From NCBI GenBank assembly GCA_964482025.1, contig CAYZVN010000032.1:1-32947 (forward strand): a stretch of DNA of 32,947 nt, given 5' to 3'. Of the stretch, positions 1-7,694 are shown piece by piece (positions within the stretch are counted from its first letter, which is position 1; each line of letters opens with the position of its first letter). The position numbers were made by a program, and so were the translations under genes. A model generated the notes under the pieces. It searched no databases, was not told the DNA's origin, and saw only the letters and a program-made list of their open reading frames with translations. Source of the DNA: UBA5868 sp964482025. GTDB taxonomy: Bacteria; Pseudomonadota; Gammaproteobacteria; Pseudomonadales; Cellvibrionaceae.

Positions 1-1
1 G

Positions 2-826
2 AGGCTCTGGCGGCGCTTCGTTTAAGGACTTTGGCTCCTCATCAGGCTCATCTTCAGGCTCCTCCCACGGCTTCGCCACTTCGGAGGTGGCCTCGGCGTC
101 CGCAGAGTTGTCTGGCTCAAGCCCCCATGTCTTTTCCCTCAATGCCTCTTCCCCCAATGTCTCTTCATAGCCGCTGGCTGGCTCAGCTGCCGGCGGGCCG
201 AAGCTTTCCTCTGTATCGTCAGCAATGGGCGGGGGGGCTAAGGGTGCCAGCTGTTCATCAATTTCGGCCAGGGCATCATCGACATCCAGGGGAGGCGGAG
301 GCAGAGTCTCATCTTCCAGCGCAAGGCTGGGCTCCGCTATTGGGGCCGGCTCCGGTACTACCGGTGTTACCTTCTTAAGCTGAATGTTCGGCTCGTCATC
401 ATCCTCTTTTAGCAGCTCCAATGCCCAGGCTTCGTCGTCCTCTTCCTCGCTGTCGTCCTCTGTCGGCTGTTGCAGCGGGTCAGTATCGGCAAGTCGGTCC
501 TCTACCTCTTCCGGCGCGGCGCGGCGGCGCCAATCTGGCAGGTCCACCTCGTCCTCCTCGACACTTGTTAGCGGCGAAGGTGGCGAGAAGGGCTCGGGTT
601 GTGTGGGCGGTGGAGCCGGAGCGGATGGCGACTCCTGTGGGGGCGTGTCGCTCGTCGGAGCGGGTGGCTGCGGCACTGCAGCGCCGCCGGTTTCAAGGTG
701 ATCGCGCGCATTGAACACGCTCAGGCAGGAGCCGCAGCGTACTACGCCTTTGGCAGACTTCAACAATGCCTCAGAAATGCGGAAAGCAGTACCGCATTTC
801 GGACAACGTGTGATCATGTCTGCCAT
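2..826 (-). CDS. Zinc-ribbon (MJ0042/DUF3426-type) protein, 3' end outside window
   Basis: The frame is open from ATG at 826 to the window edge (275 codons, no stop), so the C-terminus is missing. The N-terminus carries a zinc ribbon with CPKC at residues 8-11 and CGSC at 31-34, as in MJ0042-type finger proteins. After residue ~45 it becomes a long Glu/Asp/Pro/Ala-rich, probably disordered stretch. In related gammaproteobacteria proteins with this N-terminus carry a transmembrane segment and a DUF3426 domain at the C-terminus, which here would lie left of the window. It follows prmA on the same strand, the usual place for this family, between prmA and dusB/fis. An AAGGA sequence sits about 9 bases before the ATG; a second in-frame ATG at 817 is possible. 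The molecular function is unknown. The zinc-ribbon identity is confident; the DUF3426 assignment comes from family context. Confidence 0.8.
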   Translation of the reverse strand, partial: MADMITRCPKCGTAFRISEALLKSAKGVVRCGSCLSVFNARDHLETGGAAVPQPPAPTSDTPPQESPSAPAPPPTQPEPFSPPSPLTSVEEDEVDLPDWRRRAAPEEVEDRLADTDPLQQPTEDDSEEEDDEAWALELLKEDDDEPNIQLKKVTPVVPEPAPIAEPSLALEDETLPPPPLDVDDALAEIDEQLAPLAPPPIADDTEESFGPPAAEPASGYEETLGEEALREKTWGLEPDNSADAEATSEVAKPWEEPEDEPDEEPKSLNEAPPEP

Positions 827-934
827 TCAGAAGCATCCTTGGAGCCAGTGAAAAGTGGGGCAAGTTTAATCGTAAGTGTGGCGCAGGTAAAACCGCGCCG
901 CTAGGTCTCAGCGCGTTGGCGATCTGTGTCCTGG

Positions 935-1807
935 CTAAATCGAGTCGATGCGCCGGACGCCGGTCATACACACCCACTCATCTTTTTGGCGGATGGGGTC
1001 GAAGTCGATAGCGCCGCGGTAGGCTTGTTGCACCGTCTCCGCCTGGCTGGCGAGTACCCCCGACAGACACAGGCGTCCGCCGGGTTTCAGTAAGGCTAGG
1101 AGAGTGGGGGCGAGTTCGACCAGTGGCCCCGCGAGAATATTGGCCAAAAGCAGATCGACCGGTTGGGCCGGTGCTCGCTGCGGGAAAAACACGGGAAATT
1201 GGGCGGGGTCTAGGCCGTTTCTTTGCACGTTGTCCCGCGTCGCCAGCAGCGCTTGCGGATCTATATCCACCCCCACCACCTGGCGGGCGCCAAGCAATAA
1301 GCTGGCGATACCGAGGATGCCGGAGCCACAGCCGTAATCGATCACCGATAGATCGCGCACTTCCTGCTCCGCCAGCCAGGACAAGCATAAAAATGTCGTC
1401 GGATGCGTGCCGGTCCCGAAAGCTAAGCCTGGGTCGAGCAGCAGGTTGACTGCATCGGGATCGGGTGGCGCCAGCCAGCTCGGGCAAATCCACAGGCGCT
1501 CACCGCATTGGATCGGCTGATAGTGCTGCATCCATTCGCGCTCCCAATCTTTATCTTCCACGACATGCCAGTGGGGGTGACTGAGGTGCAGGGTCCGCGC
1601 CACTGTCGCGGTATCCACGTCCGCCTCGAACAGGCCAGTCACGCGGGTTTCCTGCCACAACGGTGTTTCGCCAAGGGCTGGCTCGAAGATCGGTTGGTCC
1701 GCGTTGTCCTGCAAGGTGACGGATAAAGCGCCTGCGGAAAGCAGGGCGTCTTCCAGAGCGGGAGCGTCTTCACGACTGCTGTCAATACGCAATTCAAGCC
1801 AAGGCAT
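935..1807 (-). CDS. prmA: Ribosomal protein L11 methyltransferase PrmA
   Basis: PrmA uses S-adenosylmethionine to trimethylate ribosomal protein L11 in the cytoplasm. The 290-residue length fits the family. The N-terminal ~100 residues form the L11-recognition domain; the methyltransferase domain follows, with GTGTHPTT at about 130-137, the SAM-binding glycine motif VIDYGCGSGILG at about 154-165, and the family signature NILAGPL near 223. It lies 55 bases downstream of accC on the same strand, but an intrinsic terminator fills that gap, so prmA is either expressed by read-through or has its own promoter. No good Shine-Dalgarno sequence precedes the ATG. The accC-prmA-zinc-ribbon order is typical of Pseudomonas-like gammaproteobacteria. 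I am sure of the identity. Confidence 0.96.
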   Translation of the reverse strand: MPWLELRIDSSREDAPALEDALLSAGALSVTLQDNADQPIFEPALGETPLWQETRVTGLFEADVDTATVARTLHLSHPHWHVVEDKDWEREWMQHYQPIQCGERLWICPSWLAPPDPDAVNLLLDPGLAFGTGTHPTTFLCLSWLAEQEVRDLSVIDYGCGSGILGIASLLLGARQVVGVDIDPQALLATRDNVQRNGLDPAQFPVFFPQRAPAQPVDLLLANILAGPLVELAPTLLALLKPGGRLCLSGVLASQAETVQQAYRGAIDFDPIRQKDEWVCMTGVRRIDSI

Positions 1808-1832
1808 AAGATGGGAGTGCTTTTGTCAGGAT

Positions 1833-1856
1833 AAAAAAGGGCACAGCGCGTGCCCT
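1833..1856 (-). terminator. Intrinsic terminator between accC and prmA
   Basis: Read on the minus strand, AGGGCAC and GTGCCCT form a perfect 7-bp stem around the loop GCGCT, followed directly by six T. It starts 7 bases after the accC stop codon and ends about 25 bases before the prmA start. This is the cleanest terminator in the left half of the window and should end or attenuate the aroQ-accB-accC transcript. Confidence 0.85.
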
Positions 1857-1862
1857 GGGGAT

Positions 1863-3203
1863 TTAGAGAGTCAGCTTTTTCTCAAGGTAATGAATATTGA
1901 CGCCACCTTTGGCAAAGGCGGCGTCGCGCACCAAGTCCTGCTGCATGGGAATATTGGTCCTGATGCCGCCGACAACCAATTCATCCAAGGCCATGCGCAT
2001 ACGGGCCAGCGCCTCTTCGCGGGTTGCCGCGTGGGTGATGACTTTGGCAATCATGGAGTCGTAATAGGGCGGTACCGTGTAGCCGTTGTACAGGTGCGAA
2101 TCCACACGTACGCCGAGGCCGCCGGGGGTGTGGAAGTTGTCCACTTTGCCCGGACAGGGCATGAACGTCTTGGGATCTTCGGCATTGATGCGGCACTCAA
2201 ATGCGTGGCCGGTGACTTTGATATCACTTTGCTTGAGGCGCAGTTTCTCGCCGGCGCACACGTGGATCTGCTCTTTGATCAGGTCGACACCGGTGATCAT
2301 TTCGGTTACCGGGTGCTCCACCTGGATACGGGTATTCATCTCAATGAAGTAGAAGCGTCCGTCCTCGTAGAGGAATTCGAAGGTGCCGGCACCGCGGTAG
2401 TTGATATCAATACACGCCTTCACGCAGGCTTTGAATACCTCTTCCCGCGCTTGCTCATCTATGTGCGGAGCAGGGGCTTCTTCTAAGACCTTCTGGTGGC
2501 GGCGCTGTAGCGAGCAGTCGCGATCGAATAAATGAACCGCATGACCCTGGCCGTCGGCCAGCACCTGTACTTCCACGTGACGCGGGTTCTGCAGGAACTT
2601 CTCCATATAGACCGTATCGTCACCAAAGGCGGCTTTGGCTTCCGATTTGGTGAGCTGGATAGAGTTCATTAGCGCCGATTCCGTATGCACAACACGCATA
2701 CCGCGCCCACCGCCACCGGCGGCGGCTTTGATGATCACCGGGAAGCCGATCTCGTGGGCAATTTTCAGGCAGACATCGCGATCGTTGGGCAGGGCGCCGC
2801 CGGAGCCGGGAACTGTGGGCACACCCGCAGCTTTCATGGCGCGAATCGCGGACACCTTGTCGCCCATTAAGCGGATGACATCTGGGTCTGGGCCGATAAA
2901 AGTGAAACCGCTCTTCTGGATTTGCTCGGCAAAGTCGGCATTCTCGGCGAGAAAGCCATAGCCTGGGTGGACGGCCACCGAATCGGTGATCTCCATGGCG
3001 CTGATAATCGCGGGAATATTCAGATAGCTCTGCGCGGATGCATTGGGGCCTATGCACACAGACTCGTCCGCCAGGCGCACGTGTTTCAAATCGCGGTCGG
3101 CTTGGGAATAGACGGCAACCGTCTTGATGCCCATCTCTTTGCACGCGCGTATGACCCGCAGGGCGATCTCGCCGCGGTTGGCGATGAGTATTTTTTCGAA
3201 CAT
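1863..3203 (-). CDS. accC: Biotin carboxylase subunit of acetyl-CoA carboxylase
   Basis: AccC carboxylates the biotin of AccB using ATP and bicarbonate, the first half-reaction of acetyl-CoA carboxylase in fatty acid synthesis. The protein starts MFEKILIANRGEIALRV, the standard AccC beginning, so I chose ATG at 3203 (446 residues) over an upstream in-frame ATG at 3251 that lies inside accB. The ATP-grasp glycine loop (GGGGRGMRVV) is near residue 165, and the catalytic segment MNTRIQVEHPVTE near 290 contains the Glu, Asn and Arg residues of the active site. The start lies 13 bases after the accB stop, so the two are almost certainly cotranscribed; a terminator follows the stop codon. Length and motifs are normal. 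Confidence 0.97.
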   Translation of the reverse strand: MFEKILIANRGEIALRVIRACKEMGIKTVAVYSQADRDLKHVRLADESVCIGPNASAQSYLNIPAIISAMEITDSVAVHPGYGFLAENADFAEQIQKSGFTFIGPDPDVIRLMGDKVSAIRAMKAAGVPTVPGSGGALPNDRDVCLKIAHEIGFPVIIKAAAGGGGRGMRVVHTESALMNSIQLTKSEAKAAFGDDTVYMEKFLQNPRHVEVQVLADGQGHAVHLFDRDCSLQRRHQKVLEEAPAPHIDEQAREEVFKACVKACIDINYRGAGTFEFLYEDGRFYFIEMNTRIQVEHPVTEMITGVDLIKEQIHVCAGEKLRLKQSDIKVTGHAFECRINAEDPKTFMPCPGKVDNFHTPGGLGVRVDSHLYNGYTVPPYYDSMIAKVITHAATREEALARMRMALDELVVGGIRTNIPMQQDLVRDAAFAKGGVNIHYLEKKLTL

Positions 3204-3216
3204 ACCGGAAACCCCG

Positions 3217-3675
3217 TTAGGAGATGATGACGAGAGGTTGGTCGTATTCAACAGGTTCGCCGTCGCCGACGAGAATGGCGCTGATAACGCCGCTCTTATC
3301 CGCCTGGATTTGGTTCATCATTTTCATGGCTTCAATGATGCACACCACATCGCCCGCTTTCACTTGGCTGCCCACTTCAACAAACGAGGGTGAGCCGGGG
3401 CTGGGGGAGCGGTAAAAAGTGCCGACCATGGGAGACTTGACGGAGTGGCCGGCGGGGCCTTCGGCTTTATCCGCGGCCGGGGCGGCCGCAGCAGCGGGAG
3501 CTGCCGGCGCGGGTGCTGCTTGGGCGGGAATAAAGTTGGGTGCTGACGGCTGGACATAAACGCCACTGGGGCTGCGGCTGATGCGCACCGAGCCTTCACC
3601 TTCTTTGATTTCCAGCTCTGCCAGATTGGATTCCTCCAGCATTTCGATCAATTTTTTGATTTTGCGAATATCCAT
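3217..3675 (-). CDS. accB: Biotin carboxyl carrier protein of acetyl-CoA carboxylase
   Basis: AccB carries the biotin that shuttles CO2 between AccC and the carboxyltransferase. The start chosen is ATG at 3675 (MDIRKIKKLIEMLEE, 152 residues), preceded by GAGAGG at good spacing; an upstream ATG at 3702 would add nine residues unlike the family. Residues ~1-45 form the N-terminal helical part, ~55-75 an Ala/Pro-rich flexible linker, and the C-terminal ~80 residues the biotinyl domain. The biotinylated Lys lies in EAMKMMNQI. It is 30 bases downstream of aroQ and 13 bases upstream of accC, forming an aroQ-accB-accC operon. Confidence 0.97.
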   Translation of the reverse strand: MDIRKIKKLIEMLEESNLAELEIKEGEGSVRISRSPSGVYVQPSAPNFIPAQAAPAPAAPAAAAAPAADKAEGPAGHSVKSPMVGTFYRSPSPGSPSFVEVGSQVKAGDVVCIIEAMKMMNQIQADKSGVISAILVGDGEPVEYDQPLVIIS

Positions 3676-3705
3676 TTGGGCCTCTCGTGATAAACGGATC
3701 AATTC

Positions 3706-4164
3706 TTAAGGTGATGATGGGGTGTTCGCCTCGACGATATTCATCGCGGCCTGCAACGCGAGCTGATACCCCTGCACTCCCAAACCACAAATAACCCCAC
3801 GGGCGATGTCGGACAGATAGGAGTGATGGCGAAAAGGTTCGCGCGCAAAAACATTGGAAATATGGACTTCAATAAACGGAATGGCGACCCCGGCGAGGGC
3901 GTCCCGCAGCGCGACACTGGTATGCGTGAACGCGGCGGGGTTGATAATGATGAAGTTAACCCCCTCTTTGGCGGCGTCATGAATACGGTCGATAAGCTCG
4001 TACTCGGCATTGCTCTGCAGCGCTTGAAGATGATGGCCGCGGGCTTTACAAGCATCCTGAAGGGCAAGATTGATATCCGCCAGAGTCGTGGAGCCGTATA
4101 GGTGGGGCTCCCGTGTACCCAAAAGATTCAAGTTGGGGCCATGTAACACCAGAATGGTAGCCAT
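3706..4164 (-). CDS. aroQ: Type II 3-dehydroquinate dehydratase
   Basis: AroQ dehydrates 3-dehydroquinate to 3-dehydroshikimate, the third step of the shikimate pathway. It is a cytoplasmic dodecameric enzyme. From ATG at 4164 the protein (152 residues) begins with the type II signature LHGPNLNLLGTREPHLYG, which contains the catalytic loop Arg18 and Tyr23. His101 lies in EVHISN, followed by FAREPFRHHS. An upstream ATG at 4239 is in frame but would add 25 residues unlike the family. The order aroQ-accB-accC is common in gammaproteobacteria. The 270 bases between this start and the dsbD stop must hold the operon promoter, but I cannot point to convincing -35/-10 boxes. Confidence 0.96.
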   Translation of the reverse strand: MATILVLHGPNLNLLGTREPHLYGSTTLADINLALQDACKARGHHLQALQSNAEYELIDRIHDAAKEGVNFIIINPAAFTHTSVALRDALAGVAIPFIEVHISNVFAREPFRHHSYLSDIARGVICGLGVQGYQLALQAAMNIVEANTPSSP

Positions 4165-4296
4165 AAGGTTTCTCGAAGTTTTGTCGAACTCTGGAACTTG
4201 GCGGTCGGTAGAAAACGCGGGCGCGTACCGACACGGCACTAAAACCTTCCTAAATTAGGCCTTCCTGGCGGATAAATGCGTGGGGTAAAACGAAAC

Positions 4297-4317
4297 TCAG
4301 CCGCGCTTGGCGGCTGA
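4297..4317 (-). terminator. Probable intrinsic terminator after dsbD
   Basis: TCAGCCGC and GCGGCTGA form a perfect 8-bp GC-rich stem with a 5-base loop. On the minus strand the tail is T-rich but interrupted (GTTTCGTTTTA). It lies about 120 bases downstream of the dsbD stop and upstream of aroQ, so it would separate the two transcripts. The distance and the broken T tract lower confidence. Confidence 0.5.
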
Positions 4318-4435
4318 ATGAATGGCTTCAGCATCCCCGATCAAGGGCGCGATTGTGCCTAAGTTGTGCAGGAGTGTCTACGAAAAAGCATCGACATCGG
4401 CTCAGATCGCGGAAAATCGAGTAATTTCGAGTCTT

Positions 4436-6214
4436 TTAATCTGCGCTCACCAGTTCTTGGCTGGCTGCGGCGCGCTTGATGGCGGCGATCACCATATCTT
4501 GACTGAGCAGCTGAGGTAACACTTCGGCCGGCTTGGAGGTATCTGCAGGATACATTAAATAGAGCGGCACGCCACTGCGGTTGTACTCGGCAAGGGCGGT
4601 ACTGATGGCGGGATCTTGATTGGTCCAGTCCGCTTTTACCAGCGCCACGTTGTATTGTTTCACCGCTTCGCGAAAACCGTCACGCGACAGCGCCACCGCT
4701 TCGTTGGCTTTGCAGGTGATACACCAGTCGGCGGTGAAGTCCACCAGCACCGGTTGGCCACCGTTGCGCAGCTCTGCCACCAAGCTTTTCGAGTAGGGTT
4801 GCCAGTCGTTGTTGTCGGAGCGCAAATCGGCGCCGATCCAAGCCACGGCTCCGGCGCCGATTACGGCGGCGGCGCCAGTGGCTTTTACCACCCAGCGCCA
4901 GCGCTGCTGGCTGGGCAGGTTCTGAAACATCCAAATCGCCATCACCAAGGCAATGGCGCCCATCAGCAGATAGAAAACTCCGGCGACGCCGACCTGGCGG
5001 CCGAACACATACAACAGCCAGGCGGCTGCCGCATACATGGGGAAAGCCAAAAACTGCTTGAACTTCTCCATCCACGCCCCGGGTCGCGGCAGCATATTCG
5101 CCAGGCGTGGGCTGTAGCTGAGCAGCAGGAAGGGCAGCGCCATGCCGAAACCTAAAGCGATAAAGATCGAAAGTGAGACGAGTGCCGGCTGGGTTAGGGC
5201 AAAGCCCAGAGCGGTGGCCATAAAGGGACCCGTGCAGGGGCTCGCCACCAGCGCGGCCAGCACCCCGGTAAAGAAGGAGCCGCGCAACCCGTTTTGGCTG
5301 GCTAGACCTTGTCCGAGACCCATAAAGCCGGTGCCGAAGTACACCATTCCCGACAAGCTCAAGCCCATCACCAGAAATAAATAGGTCATAAACGCGACAA
5401 AGGTGGGCGACTGCAATTGAAACCCCCAGCCCGCCTGTGCGCCTGCGGTCTTGGCGACCAGAATGACCAGTCCGGCAACCATAAAAGAGCCCACTACCCC
5501 GAGTGTATAGGCCCAGCCGTGCATATGGTGGCGGTGTGCGTCGCCGTTATTATTGGCAGTAAAGCTCAGCGCTTTCAGAGAAAGAACCGGGAAGACGCAG
5601 GGCATAAGGTTGAGAATCATGCCGCCAAGCAAGGCGAACACCATATACATGCCGAGTGAGCCCAGGCTGGCGAGCGCGGCGGGGTCGCCGCTGCCTCCGG
5701 CTGCGCCTCCGCCAGAAGGCCCGCCGCCGGCGTCTGCCGCCACTTCGACGGCGGTAGCGAATGTGCGGTTGATCTCAAAGGAGCGGGTGTCCGGCGCATA
5801 GCACAATCCGGCATCCGCACAGCCCTGGGAGCGCACACTCAAGATAAACTCATTGCCGAGGTTGCCTAAGGCAACACTGACCCGAGTGGCCTCGTAAAAC
5901 ACGCCAACTTCTTTATCTTCGTACTCGTCATACTGCACAAGGCCGGTTTCGAGCTGCGCGGGCAGTGTTTTGCTGGTGGCGCCCTCTTTGACGGTAATTC
6001 TGAATTTGTCCCGGTACAGGTAATAGCCGGGTGCTATGGTCCAGTCCAGATGAACCGTTTCGGGCTCGACGACTACCGCTACACGATAGGCCTCGTGCAC
6101 CGGAAGAAAGCCACCGTTGTTGGTCAATGACCCCAAGTCGAGACCAGTTGTGTGGCCATTGATGGCGCCACCGAGAAAAACCAGAAGCAGGATTGAGCGG
6201 AGCAATTTATTCAT
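4436..6214 (-). CDS. dsbD: Thiol:disulfide interchange protein DsbD
   Basis: DsbD moves electrons from cytoplasmic thioredoxin across the inner membrane to periplasmic disulfide isomerases and cytochrome c maturation proteins. All three modules are present in about 592 residues: an N-terminal signal peptide; a periplasmic alpha domain with the redox pair in CADAGLCYAP (about 130-136); a central membrane domain of about eight segments with Cys in LMPCVFPV and SPCTGPF; and a C-terminal thioredoxin-like gamma domain with ADWCITCK. A Gly/Ser-rich hinge joins alpha and beta. I chose ATG at 6214 because MNKLLRSILLLVFLGG is a normal signal peptide; ATG at 6238 is also in frame and neither has a strong ribosome site. 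It lies upstream of aroQ on the same strand, as in pseudomonads, with a likely terminator between. Confidence 0.96.
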   Translation of the reverse strand: MNKLLRSILLLVFLGGAINGHTTGLDLGSLTNNGGFLPVHEAYRVAVVVEPETVHLDWTIAPGYYLYRDKFRITVKEGATSKTLPAQLETGLVQYDEYEDKEVGVFYEATRVSVALGNLGNEFILSVRSQGCADAGLCYAPDTRSFEINRTFATAVEVAADAGGGPSGGGAAGGSGDPAALASLGSLGMYMVFALLGGMILNLMPCVFPVLSLKALSFTANNNGDAHRHHMHGWAYTLGVVGSFMVAGLVILVAKTAGAQAGWGFQLQSPTFVAFMTYLFLVMGLSLSGMVYFGTGFMGLGQGLASQNGLRGSFFTGVLAALVASPCTGPFMATALGFALTQPALVSLSIFIALGFGMALPFLLLSYSPRLANMLPRPGAWMEKFKQFLAFPMYAAAAWLLYVFGRQVGVAGVFYLLMGAIALVMAIWMFQNLPSQQRWRWVVKATGAAAVIGAGAVAWIGADLRSDNNDWQPYSKSLVAELRNGGQPVLVDFTADWCITCKANEAVALSRDGFREAVKQYNVALVKADWTNQDPAISTALAEYNRSGVPLYLMYPADTSKPAEVLPQLLSQDMVIAAIKRAAASQELVSAD

Positions 6215-6259
6215 GTGGTGCGGGACTCTTAAAAGCATCTGAGCATTATAGACAGCTCA

Positions 6260-6278
6260 CCCTCAAGAAAAATGAGGG
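6260..6278. other. Small inverted repeat upstream of dsbD
   Basis: CCCTCA and TGAGGG form a 6-bp inverted repeat around an A-rich 7-base loop, about 45 bases before the dsbD start in the divergent region 6215-6471. On the dsbD side it could be a leader hairpin. The rest of this 257-base gap must hold promoters for dsbD and for the lipoprotein genes, but no clear boxes or other genes are seen. Confidence 0.3.
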
Positions 6279-6471
6279 CGAGAGCAAAAGCAGCCGAGCC
6301 TTTTGGGGCGTGTCAGTTAAGACGTTGCAGCCGCGGACAGGTTCCGAAAACCTCCTAATTGTCGGCGCGAGGTGCGGTGGAACTTTGAATTCGGTCCCAG
6401 TTCTTTTCTCTTGCGCCTCAAATCCTTACACTGCGCCGCGTGACTCGACTTGCTAACGCTCGGATTTTCCT

Positions 6472-7212
6472 ATGCGGAATCTGCCTAATTTACTCCTGAG
6501 TACTCTCCTGGGAACAGCGGCCGCTTGTTTGTCGGCCTGCGGTGCAGCTCCCGTCAAGCCCGCTGTTAAAGTCGCGGAGACGCCCAATCCTGCACCAGCC
6601 GAGCCACCGCTGGTGGCGCGGCAGCGCACGATCAATACGCTTCTGCAAGATGCCGAAGGCGCTATGACGCAGAATCGGTTTTCGCTGCCGGCTCACGACA
6701 ATGCCTATGATCGGTTCCGTGCCGTGCAGTTGCTCGATCCTGACAATCGACAGGCGCAGGCGGGCTTGCATGGCATATTGCTGGTTTATGTGGACCGGGT
6801 CCGCAATTTGTTAGCGGCCGGGCGCCTGCATGCCGCTGCGGCAGAGCTGCGGCAAGCGGACCAACTCTTTCCGGCGGCAGAGCTGCTGCAGCCATTGCGG
6901 GCGGAGCTCCAGCAACGCGCTAAGGCGACTGAGGCCGTGGCGAAGGTGCCGATTCCCGCCGACGGTCGCGAGCGCATTGCCTTGCCCGCACAACCCTTGA
7001 CGGACAAAACAGCAGAAGTAGCGCAGCTGCTGGTGCAATTAGCACAGAGGGTGCGCCAGTCGGACGAATCCGTCATGATCTACGCCCGTACCGATGCGGA
7101 AGGTCGCTGGATCTACAAAACCATGAAAGATGCAGTAGGCGAATACCGGATTCGCGGCGATATCCGTATTCATCCGCAACCCGCCATCGAACTCTTATCA
7201 CCAATGGAGTAA
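6472..7212 (+). CDS. Lipoprotein of unknown function
   Basis: I do not recognise the family. The 246-residue protein has a bacterial lipoprotein signal: a basic N-terminus, a hydrophobic stretch and the lipobox LSAC, with the acylated Cys near residue 23. A Pro/Ala linker follows, then an Ala/Leu/Gln-rich helical region (~50-160) whose pattern, including FRAVQLLDPDNRQAQAGL, resembles a TPR-like helical repeat. The C-terminus (IYARTDAEGRWIYKTMKDAVGEYR) looks like a small alpha/beta domain. Its stop codon overlaps the start of the PCuAC-like gene by one base (TAATG), so the two are translationally coupled and probably act together in the envelope. Confidence 0.75.
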   Translation: MRNLPNLLLSTLLGTAAACLSACGAAPVKPAVKVAETPNPAPAEPPLVARQRTINTLLQDAEGAMTQNRFSLPAHDNAYDRFRAVQLLDPDNRQAQAGLHGILLVYVDRVRNLLAAGRLHAAAAELRQADQLFPAAELLQPLRAELQQRAKATEAVAKVPIPADGRERIALPAQPLTDKTAEVAQLLVQLAQRVRQSDESVMIYARTDAEGRWIYKTMKDAVGEYRIRGDIRIHPQPAIELLSPME

Positions 7213-7664
7213 TGCTTATGCTGTCCTTCTCGCGGCACCCCTTGGGGTGGATTGCCTTGGTTTGTGCTATGGCTTTGAGTGGGTGTAGTGACTCATCATC
7301 CTCGACGTGGCGCGTTTCGGATGCCCACATGAAAGCTATGCCACCCGGGCAGACAGCGGCGGCGGTGTATCTGCGCTTGGAGAATACCGCCGCGCAAGAG
7401 CGTAGTATTCAACTTGTGTCTACTCCGATTGCCGGCACGGCGGAAGTACACCGGCACTTTCACGAAGACGGAATGATGAAAATGCGCGCAGTACCCCATG
7501 TGCGCATCGCCGCTAAATCGGTAATGGAATTCACTCCTGGTGGCTACCACATCATGCTGCTGGATGTTGCTGAACCGCCGGAGCCGGGCAGCCGCTTTCC
7601 GCTCACCCTGGAGTTTGATGGTGCGGAGCAGCTGAATATTGAAGTGGATGTTCGCCCGCGCTGA
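7212..7664 (+). CDS. PCu(A)C-type periplasmic copper chaperone, lipoprotein form
   Basis: The PCuAC (DUF461) family binds Cu(I) in the periplasm and helps deliver copper to cytochrome oxidase. This 150-residue protein has a lipobox (LSGCSD, Cys near residue 25), so it is likely membrane-anchored rather than soluble. The family fold is visible: TAAAVYLRLENTAAQ early, the metal-ligand segment EVHRHFHEDGMMKMR near 75-90, and GGYHIMLLDV near 113-122. Together these supply the His, Met and HxM ligands. The start is ATG at 7212, overlapping the previous stop; ATG at 7218 is a close alternative. It sits between an unknown lipoprotein and a DUF2333 gene. Confidence 0.88.
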   Translation: MLMLSFSRHPLGWIALVCAMALSGCSDSSSSTWRVSDAHMKAMPPGQTAAAVYLRLENTAAQERSIQLVSTPIAGTAEVHRHFHEDGMMKMRAVPHVRIAAKSVMEFTPGGYHIMLLDVAEPPEPGSRFPLTLEFDGAEQLNIEVDVRPR

Positions 7665-7694
7665 AGTGCGCTCACCCTGAAATAGGAGAAGCTT

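Noticed and set aside
384..701. A Ser-rich 105-codon plus-strand frame
   Set aside because: It is antisense to the acidic region of the zinc-ribbon protein; Glu/Asp codons read backwards give the Ser/Leu runs.
1704..2486. A 260-codon plus-strand frame antisense to accC
   Set aside because: accC on the other strand is unmistakable along its full length; the plus-strand frame is a shadow of its codon pattern with no recognisable protein features.
7212..7217. Using ATG at 7218 instead of 7212 for the copper chaperone
   Set aside because: Both give the same signal peptide; the overlap of 7212 with the previous stop favours coupling, so the first was kept.
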